A DNA stretch of 64,000 nt from Streptomyces sp. NBC_00440 (GTDB taxonomy: Bacteria > Actinomycetota > Actinomycetes > Streptomycetales > Streptomycetaceae), in NCBI RefSeq assembly GCF_036014215.1, contig NZ_CP107921.1, forward strand, positions 7,499,501 through 7,563,500. Direction: 5' to 3'. The translations under genes and the position numbers were made by a program. How positions within the stretch are numbered: the stretch's first letter is position 1; every line of letters begins with the position of its first letter. The notes under the pieces are model-generated. The model saw only the letters and a program-made list of their open reading frames with translations. It did not search any database and had not been told where the DNA came from. Shown here in pieces: positions 48,467-56,661 of the stretch.

Positions 48467-49411
48467 GTGACCAGCTACGCGCCTCAGGCGAAGGCGGCCG
48501 GCGGCCCGGGCAGCCCCATCTCGTGGCACACCCGGCAACGCTCGCGTACAGCACTGCTGTTCCTCGCGCCCTTCGCCACCCTGTTCCTGTGTATGTATCT
48601 CGCGCCCATCGCGTACACGCTGTACCAGAGCCTGTTCCGTCAGAAGCGCGACGGGCTCGGACTCTCCGAACCCACCACGACCTTCGCGGGCCTCGCCAAC
48701 TACGCCCAGGCGATGGGCGATGCGGGCTTCCGCGACTCCCTGCTGCGGGTCCTGCTCATCGGCGCCGTGCAGGTGCCCCTCATGCTCGGCACGGCGCTCG
48801 CGCTCGCGCTGCTCCTGGACGCCAGGCGGACGCTGTTCAAGCGGTTCTTCCGGCTTGCGTTCTTCCTGCCGTACGCACTGCCCGGTGTCATCGGCGCGCT
48901 CATGTGGTCCTACCTGGTGGCGCCCGAACTGAGCCCGATCAGCGCGATCGCGAGCCACTTCGGCCTGCACCTGGATCTGACCACGGACGGCATGCTCGCC
49001 CCCGTCGTCGGCAATATGCTCACGTGGGGATGGACCGGCTACAACATGCTGATCATCTACGCGGCGCTGCAGGCGATCCCGGCGGAGCTGAACGAGGCGG
49101 CCAGGATGGACGGCTGCTCCGCGTTCGGCATCGCCTGGCGCATCAAGATCCCGATGGTGCGGCCCGCGCTGGTTCTGACCACAGTGTTCTCCATCATCGG
49201 CACCGCGCAGCTGTACAACGAGCCGTCGATCCTGCGCAGCGTCGCGCCGAACCTGAGTAGCGACTACACCCCGATCTTCGCCGCGTACAGCTCGGTCAAC
49301 TCGGGCAACTTCCCCTACGCCGCCACCCAGTCGGTGATTCTCGCGCTGCTCACCCTGGTGCTCTCGTTCGGCTTCCTCAAGTTCGTCCAGCGCAAGGGAG
49401 CGGATCTGTGA
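48467..49411 (+). CDS. Sugar ABC transporter permease, MalF/UgpA-type
   Basis: A 314-aa permease with six hydrophobic segments, the N-terminal ALLFLAPFATLFLCMYLAPIAYTLYQSLF, and the EAA loop IPAELNEAARMDGCSAFGIAWRIKIPMVRPAL. GGAGCAG lies before the GTG, 16 bp after the binding-protein stop. It pairs with the next permease to form the sugar channel. Confidence 0.92.
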   Translation: MTSYAPQAKAAGGPGSPISWHTRQRSRTALLFLAPFATLFLCMYLAPIAYTLYQSLFRQKRDGLGLSEPTTTFAGLANYAQAMGDAGFRDSLLRVLLIGAVQVPLMLGTALALALLLDARRTLFKRFFRLAFFLPYALPGVIGALMWSYLVAPELSPISAIASHFGLHLDLTTDGMLAPVVGNMLTWGWTGYNMLIIYAALQAIPAELNEAARMDGCSAFGIAWRIKIPMVRPALVLTTVFSIIGTAQLYNEPSILRSVAPNLSSDYTPIFAAYSSVNSGNFPYAATQSVILALLTLVLSFGFLKFVQRKGADL

Positions 49412-50325
49412 GCATCGCCGGGACACTCAGGAGGCAGGAGCACAAGGACGCCGCCGCGCTGCCCCGCAGCACGCGGACGGCGAAGCCGGTGCGTGCGAAG
49501 TCGCGGTGGCTGGTACTCGCCGTGATGAGCGTGGCCGCCGTCTACTTCCTGCTGCCGGTGTGGTGGCTGCTCGTCTCCGCGACCAAGACGAACTCTGCCC
49601 TCACCACCACCAACGGCTTCTGGTTCGGCGACTTCGCGCTCGCCGACAACATCCGCGCGCTGTTCGGCCAGGAAGGAGGGATCTACGCACGCTGGCTGCT
49701 CAACACCGCCGTCTACGCGGTCGGCGGTGCGGCGGTGAGCACCCTGATCTCCTCGCTGGCCGGTTACGCCCTCGCCAAGTACGCCTTCCGCGGGCGGGAG
49801 TTCTCCTTCAACGTGGTGCTCGCTGCCGTGCTCGTACCGCAGCCGTTGCTCGCCATCCCCCTGTACCTGATGTTTTCGCAGGTCCACCTGGTCAACACCT
49901 ACTGGGCGGTGCTGCTGCCGAGCATGGTGAGCCCGTTCGGGGTCTACCTTGCCAGGATCTACGCGGCCGCCTCCGTGCCCGACGAGGTGATCGAGGCCGG
50001 ACGCGTCGACGGCGCGGGGGAGTTCCGCATCTTCGCGACGATCGGCATGCGGATCATGACGCCCGCGCTGGTGACGATCTTCCTGTTCCAGTTCGTGGCC
50101 ATCTGGACCAACTACCTGCTGCCCGTGCTGATGCTGGCGGATGACAAGCTGCAGCCGGTCACCGTCGGCATCGTGGGCTGGCAGTCGCAGCAGGGCATCG
50201 GCACATCGGTGCCGTACAACATCATCATCACGGCCGCGCTGGTCTCGGTGATTCCGCTGGTCCTGCTGTTCCTCACGCTGCAGCGCTTCTGGCGCTCGGG
50301 CCTGACGACGGGGAGCGTGAAGTGA
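49408..50325 (+). CDS. Sugar ABC transporter permease, MalG/UgpE-type
   Basis: A 305-aa permease with the family pattern PVWWLLVSATKTNSALTT near the N-terminus and the EAA loop VPDEVIEAGRVDGAGEFRIFATIGMRIMTPAL. It starts at a GTG overlapping the previous stop (GTGA) and itself overlaps the next gene in the same way, so translation is coupled through the operon. Confidence 0.92.
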   Translation: MSIAGTLRRQEHKDAAALPRSTRTAKPVRAKSRWLVLAVMSVAAVYFLLPVWWLLVSATKTNSALTTTNGFWFGDFALADNIRALFGQEGGIYARWLLNTAVYAVGGAAVSTLISSLAGYALAKYAFRGREFSFNVVLAAVLVPQPLLAIPLYLMFSQVHLVNTYWAVLLPSMVSPFGVYLARIYAAASVPDEVIEAGRVDGAGEFRIFATIGMRIMTPALVTIFLFQFVAIWTNYLLPVLMLADDKLQPVTVGIVGWQSQQGIGTSVPYNIIITAALVSVIPLVLLFLTLQRFWRSGLTTGSVK

Positions 50326-52334
50326 CGCCCCGCGCCCGTCGGGCGCGCTACCACCTGCGCTTCCAGCTGCGGCCCGGCGACGACCTCGGCGAGCGCGCGG
50401 CGAGGCTGGCCAAGATGTGCCACGACAACGAGGTCGCGGAAGTCGTCCTGCTGATCGGCGCCGAGGAGCTGTACACCGGCCATCTGGCCGGAGCGGAGGA
50501 GGACAGCTGGTTCGAGGCGGCGGGGCAGGCGAGCGACGTGCTGACCGCCGCGGGCGTGGACGTCAGCCTCAACCCCTGGGTGACCGTCGGTCACGCGGAC
50601 CGCGGCCGCACGGACCGCCTCGGCTTCACCCCCATGGTCTCGCCGACCGGGAAGCCCGCAGCCGCCCAGGCATCGTTCGCCTGCCCGACGTGGCGCAAGT
50701 GGCTGTACGCGCACTACGGACGCTTCGCGCAACTCGGCTTCCGCGTGCTGTGGGTGGAGGACGACTTCCGCTATCACAATCACGCCCCGCTCGACTGGGG
50801 CGGCGGCTTCGAACCGCTCATGATGGAGCGGCTGTCCCGGCTCGTGGGGGAGGAGGTCACCCGGGAACAGGTGGTCGCTGCCGTCACGAGACCCGGAGCG
50901 CCGCACCCTTGGCGGGCGTTGTTGCAGCAGGTGTGGCGTACCGCGCAGCTGGAAGTCGCCGAGGGCTTGGCGCAGGCGGTACGAGAGCAATCCGCGGGCC
51001 GCTCCCAGCTGGGCCTGATGAGCTCGGTGCCCGCCATGCACTCGGTCGAGGGGCGCGACTGGGACGCTCTGTTCGGCGCGTTGTCGATCGGGCAACGCGT
51101 CACCCAGCGACCACACTTCGCACCGTACTCGGACACTCCCGCACGCGGCCTGTCCTCCGCGCTGTGGTCACTGGAGGCGCAGCGCGTGCTGCGTGCGCCG
51201 CACGCTGCCTGCGAGCCGGAGATCGAGAACTGGCCGCACACCTCCTGGTCGAAGTCGGACACCCAGACCTGGTCGGAGATGGTTACCGCTCAACTCTCCG
51301 GCGCCGACGCACTGTTGCTGAACGTGCACCCCAGCTCCGCAGAGCGGGCTGAGGAGTTCCCGCGCATCGACGAACTCCTTCGCCGCTCCCGGCCGGCCCT
51401 GGACTGGCTCGCCGACCGCCATACGGAACAGGCGGTGCCGATCGGTGTCGGTCTGCCCTGGCGGCCGGACACGGCAGCACACCTCGTCACCACCGAGGGG
51501 ACGTTGCAGGAGCTCGTGTCGGATCCCGCGGCGACCGCGGACTACCTGCTCGGCTACGGCGTACCCGTGACCGCCGGACCGGCACCGGTGCAGGCCCTCT
51601 TCGGCCGGTGCGTCGACGCCTTCAGCGACGAGGAACTGCACACCATGCTGTGCAGCGGGCTGCTCCTGGACGGCGTGGCCGCGCACCGCCTCACCGAACG
51701 CGGATTCGCCGGCCTGCTCGGCGTAGGAGCGACCCGGCTGTACGCCCGGGATGAACCGACCTGCCCAGGGCCGTACGCAGTCGAACAGGTTACGGCACAC
51801 GCCGCCACGGACGAGGGAACGCACCTCAGCGTCGACGTCCAGCCCGCGCTCGCCCGGCTCGACCCGCAGCAGGGCGCGCGCGTCATCACCGACATCCTTA
51901 CGCCCGACGGCCGCGCCTGGGGCGCGGGCCGGTGCCACTTCGTCAACACTCTCGGCGGACGCGTCGCGGTGCTCGCCGCCACGGCCCCCGCCGAACTGGC
52001 CCGCAGCGACAGGGGCCGACGACTGCTCCACAGCACGGTGCGCTTCCTGGAGGGCGACTGCCCCGGGCTGCCGCTGGTGCACGGAGCGCCGCATCTCATC
52101 CCGCACGCGGCACGCGACGGAGACACCCTCCGGCTTGCCGTTGTCAACGGCAGCGCCGATCCCGCCCACCCCACGATCGCCCTGCCCACCACCCCCGATC
52201 AGGTGCGCGCCACCCTGCTCGCACCGCTGGCGGACCCGGCCCCGGCCACCCTCATCGAGGCCGACGGACTGCTGGACCTCGAAGCCGCCCTGCCGCACCG
52301 CGGCTGGGCGGTGCTCGATTGGCGAGCCGCCTGA
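50322..52334 (+). CDS. Uncharacterised 670-aa protein, probable TIM-barrel glycosidase-like enzyme
   Basis: I do not recognise the family. No signal peptide is present, so it is cytoplasmic. The N-terminal half alternates strands and helices as in a TIM barrel (EVAEVVLLIGAEELYTGHLAG, GVDVSLNPWVTVGHAD, FRVLWVEDDFRYHNH with Glu146, LGLMSSVPAMHS). A later part (GADALLLNVHPSS...VPIGVGLPW, then MLCSGLLLDGVAAHRL) resembles the amidotransferase-like second domain of some beta-galactosidases, and the end is a beta-rich domain. Its GTG overlaps the permease stop, placing it firmly in the sugar-import operon. It likely acts on the imported sugar. Confidence 0.6.
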   Translation: MTPRARRARYHLRFQLRPGDDLGERAARLAKMCHDNEVAEVVLLIGAEELYTGHLAGAEEDSWFEAAGQASDVLTAAGVDVSLNPWVTVGHADRGRTDRLGFTPMVSPTGKPAAAQASFACPTWRKWLYAHYGRFAQLGFRVLWVEDDFRYHNHAPLDWGGGFEPLMMERLSRLVGEEVTREQVVAAVTRPGAPHPWRALLQQVWRTAQLEVAEGLAQAVREQSAGRSQLGLMSSVPAMHSVEGRDWDALFGALSIGQRVTQRPHFAPYSDTPARGLSSALWSLEAQRVLRAPHAACEPEIENWPHTSWSKSDTQTWSEMVTAQLSGADALLLNVHPSSAERAEEFPRIDELLRRSRPALDWLADRHTEQAVPIGVGLPWRPDTAAHLVTTEGTLQELVSDPAATADYLLGYGVPVTAGPAPVQALFGRCVDAFSDEELHTMLCSGLLLDGVAAHRLTERGFAGLLGVGATRLYARDEPTCPGPYAVEQVTAHAATDEGTHLSVDVQPALARLDPQQGARVITDILTPDGRAWGAGRCHFVNTLGGRVAVLAATAPAELARSDRGRRLLHSTVRFLEGDCPGLPLVHGAPHLIPHAARDGDTLRLAVVNGSADPAHPTIALPTTPDQVRATLLAPLADPAPATLIEADGLLDLEAALPHRGWAVLDWRAA

Positions 52335-52387
52335 GGACGTTCACCGGTCGCCTCCCTCCCACCCGCCTCCTGAAGCGAGGAGTACCT

Positions 52388-54208
52388 GTGTCAGCGCGTA
52401 CGAGAGCACGAGCCGTCGGCGTATTTGCCGCGGTGGCCGCCCTGTTGGCCGCTGCGGCGACGTCGTCGCCCGCGGTCGCTGATAGCGACGACCCGACATA
52501 CTCCGTCACCGTCGGACAGACCGGTGAGTGGACCAACCCGGACGACACCCCCGCCGCCACGTACATGGACAAGGACGGCACGTTCCATTACCAGTCCGCA
52601 CACGCGCTGTACGGCGCGGACGACCCGCGCGAGTGGTCGTTCTACACCGGCAAGGACTTCGACTCGGCAAAGCCCGACGCCGAGTTGAACGGCGCGGTGA
52701 ACCCGGCCAACTCCCTCGACCGCAACGACGACACGACGTGGCGCTGCAACAACAGCCCGACCGGCCGCGAGTCCACGTATGCACCCGACACCTCGCACTA
52801 CGCGCAGAAGAACTACTGCGATCTGCTGGGCGTGTGGGTCGACCCGGACACCGGCGACTGGTACGGCCTGGTGCACAACGAGTTCACGCCGAGCCCCTTC
52901 GACGACGGTCTGCACTACGACGCGATCGACTACACCGTCTCCAAGGACCAGGGCAAGACCTGGGACATCAAGGACCACGTCCTGACCTCGCCGTACAGCA
53001 TGAAGCGCGGCGACAGCGAGGCATTCCCGAACGACCTGTACGACTACGGCGATGGCGACCCGCGTCTGTTCGTGGACACGGCCTCGGGCTACTTCTACGT
53101 CTACTACGATTCCCGTGCCCTCCCGAAGGGCGGCGTCTCCGGCGGCTGGACCGACGGCAGTCTCGCGCATGTGGCGCGCGCGCCGATGTCCGAGAAGATG
53201 GCGCCCGGGTCATGGAAGAAGTGGTACGACGGCGCTTGGTCCCAGCCGGGCATCGGAGGCCTGGAGTCCAACATGGAGCCGGTCACCACCGACCACCCCA
53301 GCGGCTACACACCCGTCGAGCACGACTACAACCCGGCGAACGACGGAAATGTCGCCGAGCAGGTCGCGGCCGGTGAACTGCCCGCCAAGTCGGACCTGTT
53401 GACGATGAACGTCGCCTACAACGCCTACCTCGGCCTGTACATCGGCCAGCCCGAGGCGACCGTGCAGGACAGCAGTGAGCCGCAGCGCTTCTACGCCACT
53501 GACGACCTGTCCACGCAGAAGTGGAAGCTCATCGGTGACACCGGGGACTACCACTCGGGGTCCTGGTACCGCTGGATGCTGGACTCGGTGAACAAGACCG
53601 GCTCCACCATCGTCGGCAAGGACTTCCGCAGCTACTGCTCGTATCAGTGCTCGGGCGGGGGCGACGGCGAGTACTACAACACGGCGATCGAGACCAATGC
53701 CCCGGCCGCGCCCGTGAAGTCGGGCGCGCACTACACCATCGGCAGCGCGAGCGGCCGCGTCCTCGCACCCGCCCGCGACGGCAAGGGCACTACCTCACGG
53801 CCCGCCGCGGACAGGTCCGGGCGCACCGAGTGGACCTTCACCTCGAACGGCGACGGCTCGTACCGTATCGCCCATTCCGGCACGGGGCGCCTGCTCGGGG
53901 TCGACTCCACCAAGAAAGCGGGCCGCGCCTGGGCCGCGAAGCCGACGTTGGCGAAGGCGCCCAAGAGCGGCCCGACGGTGGGCCAGCAGTGGTTCGTCAT
54001 CCCCGCCAAGGACGCCCACGGCCGGTCCACCGGCACCTTCAAGCTGGTCAACCGCTACAGCGGCCTGGTCATCGCGTTGTCCGGGGTCGCGGACCGGTCC
54101 GCCGAGACCACTCCGACGCGCGCCTGGACGGATACCAGCGGGGCACGTGTTGGAGGCGCGCGGACGGCCGCCGAACAGACCTTGACGCTCACACGTAAGG
54201 AACGCTGA
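52388..54208 (+). CDS. Secreted protein with ricin-like C-terminal domain, 606 aa
   Basis: An exported protein with an N-terminal signal (AVGVFAAVAALLAAAATSSPAVA). The central 400 residues contain repeated strand-loop blocks such as YMDKDGTFHYQSAHALYG, CDLLGVWVDPDTGDWYGLVHNEF, GDGDPRLFVDTASGYFYVYYDSR and EPQRFYATDDLSTQKWKLIGDTGDY, suggesting a five-bladed beta-propeller like GH43/sialidase folds. The last 130 residues (YTIGSASGRVLAP, YRIAHSGTGRLLGV, FKLVNRYSGLVIAL) look like a beta-trefoil lectin domain. GAGGAG precedes the GTG. It lies 53 bp after the sugar-import operon and ends at a strong terminator. Activity unproven. Confidence 0.65.
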   Translation: MSARTRARAVGVFAAVAALLAAAATSSPAVADSDDPTYSVTVGQTGEWTNPDDTPAATYMDKDGTFHYQSAHALYGADDPREWSFYTGKDFDSAKPDAELNGAVNPANSLDRNDDTTWRCNNSPTGRESTYAPDTSHYAQKNYCDLLGVWVDPDTGDWYGLVHNEFTPSPFDDGLHYDAIDYTVSKDQGKTWDIKDHVLTSPYSMKRGDSEAFPNDLYDYGDGDPRLFVDTASGYFYVYYDSRALPKGGVSGGWTDGSLAHVARAPMSEKMAPGSWKKWYDGAWSQPGIGGLESNMEPVTTDHPSGYTPVEHDYNPANDGNVAEQVAAGELPAKSDLLTMNVAYNAYLGLYIGQPEATVQDSSEPQRFYATDDLSTQKWKLIGDTGDYHSGSWYRWMLDSVNKTGSTIVGKDFRSYCSYQCSGGGDGEYYNTAIETNAPAAPVKSGAHYTIGSASGRVLAPARDGKGTTSRPAADRSGRTEWTFTSNGDGSYRIAHSGTGRLLGVDSTKKAGRAWAAKPTLAKAPKSGPTVGQQWFVIPAKDAHGRSTGTFKLVNRYSGLVIALSGVADRSAETTPTRAWTDTSGARVGGARTAAEQTLTLTRKER

Positions 54209-54212
54209 CCTC

Positions 54213-54259
54213 ACCTCCCCTGTGTCCGCCGTGCCCCGCACGGCGGACACAGGGGAGGT
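54213..54259. terminator. 22-bp perfect hairpin terminator
   Basis: Two perfect 22-bp arms (ACCTCCCCTGTGTCC plus CGCCGTGC, and the complement) with a 3-base CCC loop start 4 bp after the stop of the ricin-domain protein gene. This is the end of the sugar-import transcription unit and isolates it from the phospholipase gene. Confidence 0.85.
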
Positions 54260-54412
54260 ATGTGACGGACATCCACCCCGCCGAACACAGAGCGCTGTGC
54301 AGCGACCAGGTGTGCGCAGGAGTCTCCCGACCGTTCACCGAGGGGACCTGCAACCGACTGTTCAGGCCTGAACCTTGAGGCGCCCCTTCCCTGATCATGA
54401 GGATGTCTTTCC

Positions 54413-56476
54413 GTGTCTGAAATCAACCGTCGGCGTTTTCTCCGACTCGCCGGAGCCACCGCAGGCCTCTCTGCCCTGTCCCAGAGCATTGACCGCGCGG
54501 CGGCCATCCCGGCACGTCGCCATCACGGGACCCTGCGCGACGTCGAGCACATCGTGGTGCTGATGCAGGAGAACCGGTCCTTCGACCACTACTTCGGTGC
54601 CCTGCGCGGCGTACGGGGCTTCGGCGACCCACGCCCCTTCCCGCAGAGCAATGGGAAGTCCGTCTGGTACCAGAGCGATGGCAGCAAGGACGTGCTGCCC
54701 TTCCGCCCCGACCGTGACGACCTGGGGATGGAGTTCCTTGAGGGGATGGATCATGAATGGGAGGGCGGCCACGAGGCGTGGAACAACGGCCGCTGGGATC
54801 AGTGGGTGAAGGCCAAAGGCGCAGGAACGATGTCCCATGTCACCCGCAAGGACATCCCGTTCCACTACGCTCTGGCCGATGCCTTCACCGTCTGTGACGC
54901 CTACCACTGCTCGTTCATCGGCGCCACGGACCCGAACCGTTACTACATGTGGAGCGGGTACGTCGGCAACGACGGCACCGGCGGCGGCCCCGTCCTGAGC
55001 AACTACGAAGCGGGCTACAGCTGGACGACCTACCCCGAACGCCTGGAGAAGGCAGGTGTCTCCTGGAAGATCTACCAGGACATCGGCGACGGCCTTGACG
55101 CCGACGGCACCTGGGGCTGGATCAAGGATCCCCAACGCGGCAACTTCGGCGACAACTCACTGCTCTACTTCGACAACTACCGCAACGCCCAACCGGGCGA
55201 CCCGCTGTACGACAAGGCCCGCACCGGTACCAACGCCGTCGCCGGCGACGGCTTCTTCGACCACTTGAAGGCGGACGTGCTGTCAGGCGACCTGCCGCAG
55301 ATCTCCTGGATCGCGGCACCGGAAGCCTTCACCGAGCATCCCAACTGGCCCGCGAACTACGGCGCCTGGTACATCTCCCAGGTACTCGACGCGCTGACCT
55401 CTGACCCCGAGGTGTGGAGCAGGACCGCCCTGTTCGTCACCTACGACGAGAACGACGGCTACTTCGACCACGTGGTCCCGCCCTTCCCGCCCCACACTTC
55501 CGACCACGGCCGCTCCGACACCGACGTGACCCAGGACTGGTTCCCCGGCGACGACGACCACCGTGCCGGACCCTACGGGCTCGGCGCACGCGTCCCCATG
55601 ACCGTGGTCTCCCCGTGGAGCACTGGCGGATACGTGTGCTCGGAGACCTTCGACCACACCTCGATCATCCGCTTCATGGAACGCCGATTCGGGGTGCACG
55701 AGCCCAACATCTCCCCGTGGCGCCGCGCGATCTCCGGCGACCTGACCTCCGCGTTCGACTTCCGGAAGAACAGCCCGCATCACAGGGGGCTCCCGTCGAC
55801 GGACGGCTACCGTCCGCCCAACCCCGACCCGTACCGCACCTTCACCCCCCTAGCCCCGGCCACCGCCTCGATGCCGCAGCAGGAACCGGGCACACGCCCC
55901 GCCCGGCCCTTGCCGTACGAGCCGCTGGTGGACGGGGCGGCCAACGCCGGGCCCGGCACATTCACCCTCACGTTCAGCACCGGCCCCCAGGCCGGCGGAT
56001 GCCATCTGGTCATCTCTGGCAACCGTGAGGACGGCCCGTGGAGCTACACCACCACGGCGGGTCGCACACTCACTGAGCACTGGGACACAGATCAGACCGG
56101 GGGACGCTACGACCTGAGCGTCTACGGGCCGAACGGATTTCTGCGCACCTTCCAGGGATCCGTGTCCTCACGCACTCCCGAGCTGACAGCGCGCCACGAC
56201 GCGGCACACGGCGGCGGCCTCGCACTCGTCCTGGCCAATCCGGCGGACAGCCCCACCACCCTCTCCGTGACCGACGCCTACCGCGGTGGCGCGATCACCC
56301 GCCTGACCGTGCCCGCCCGAGGCCGACTCCTACACCGCGTGTCCGCGACCGGCGGCCACCGCTGGTACGACCTCATCCTCCGCGTCCCCGGCGACCCGCA
56401 CTACCTCCGCCGCCTCGCCGGCCACATCGAAACCGGGGAAGAGGGCCTCAGCGACCCGGGCTCCGTCTCTTCCTGA
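54413..56476 (+). CDS. Tat-exported phospholipase C (phosphocholine-specific type)
   Basis: A 687-aa enzyme. The N-terminus has a twin-arginine signal (NRRRFLRLAGATAGLSAL). The catalytic domain matches the phospholipase C/acid phosphatase family: HIVVLMQENRSFDHYFG near residue 47, DPNRYYMWSG, FVTYDENDGYFDHVVPP, and FDHTSIIRFMERRFG. Two C-terminal beta domains (about 500-590 and 595-687) match those of phosphocholine-preferring phospholipases. It hydrolyses phospholipids outside the cell, releasing phosphorylated head groups. A GAGG site precedes the GTG. It is flanked by terminators on both sides, so it is a single transcript. Phosphate control is possible. Confidence 0.9.
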   Translation: MSEINRRRFLRLAGATAGLSALSQSIDRAAAIPARRHHGTLRDVEHIVVLMQENRSFDHYFGALRGVRGFGDPRPFPQSNGKSVWYQSDGSKDVLPFRPDRDDLGMEFLEGMDHEWEGGHEAWNNGRWDQWVKAKGAGTMSHVTRKDIPFHYALADAFTVCDAYHCSFIGATDPNRYYMWSGYVGNDGTGGGPVLSNYEAGYSWTTYPERLEKAGVSWKIYQDIGDGLDADGTWGWIKDPQRGNFGDNSLLYFDNYRNAQPGDPLYDKARTGTNAVAGDGFFDHLKADVLSGDLPQISWIAAPEAFTEHPNWPANYGAWYISQVLDALTSDPEVWSRTALFVTYDENDGYFDHVVPPFPPHTSDHGRSDTDVTQDWFPGDDDHRAGPYGLGARVPMTVVSPWSTGGYVCSETFDHTSIIRFMERRFGVHEPNISPWRRAISGDLTSAFDFRKNSPHHRGLPSTDGYRPPNPDPYRTFTPLAPATASMPQQEPGTRPARPLPYEPLVDGAANAGPGTFTLTFSTGPQAGGCHLVISGNREDGPWSYTTTAGRTLTEHWDTDQTGGRYDLSVYGPNGFLRTFQGSVSSRTPELTARHDAAHGGGLALVLANPADSPTTLSVTDAYRGGAITRLTVPARGRLLHRVSATGGHRWYDLILRVPGDPHYLRRLAGHIETGEEGLSDPGSVSS

Positions 56477-56485
56477 CCGGGCCAC

Positions 56486-56523
56486 GTGTGTTGCTCCGTC
56501 TCGTACGTGACGGAGCAACACGC
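56486..56523. terminator. Hairpin terminator after phospholipase C
   Basis: A 13-bp perfect stem (GTGTTGCTCCGTC and its complement), extended by a G-U and a G-C pair, with an 8-base loop begins about 10 bp after the phospholipase stop. Confidence 0.75.
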
Positions 56524-56661
56524 AGTGGAAATTCACGTATCTGGAGAAGCTCTCGGACCGCAGGAGGAAGCAGGAGGGCGCCGACGGTGGGGAACGCGTC
56601 CATGCACAAGGTCCGATCAGCCACCACACCACGGTTTCTCCGCTCAAGAAGGGTGAACTGG

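Noticed and set aside
47108..49426. A 772-aa minus-strand open frame
   Set aside because: It is the antisense of the binding-protein and permease genes; composition is typical of GC-rich shadow frames and no domain is recognisable.
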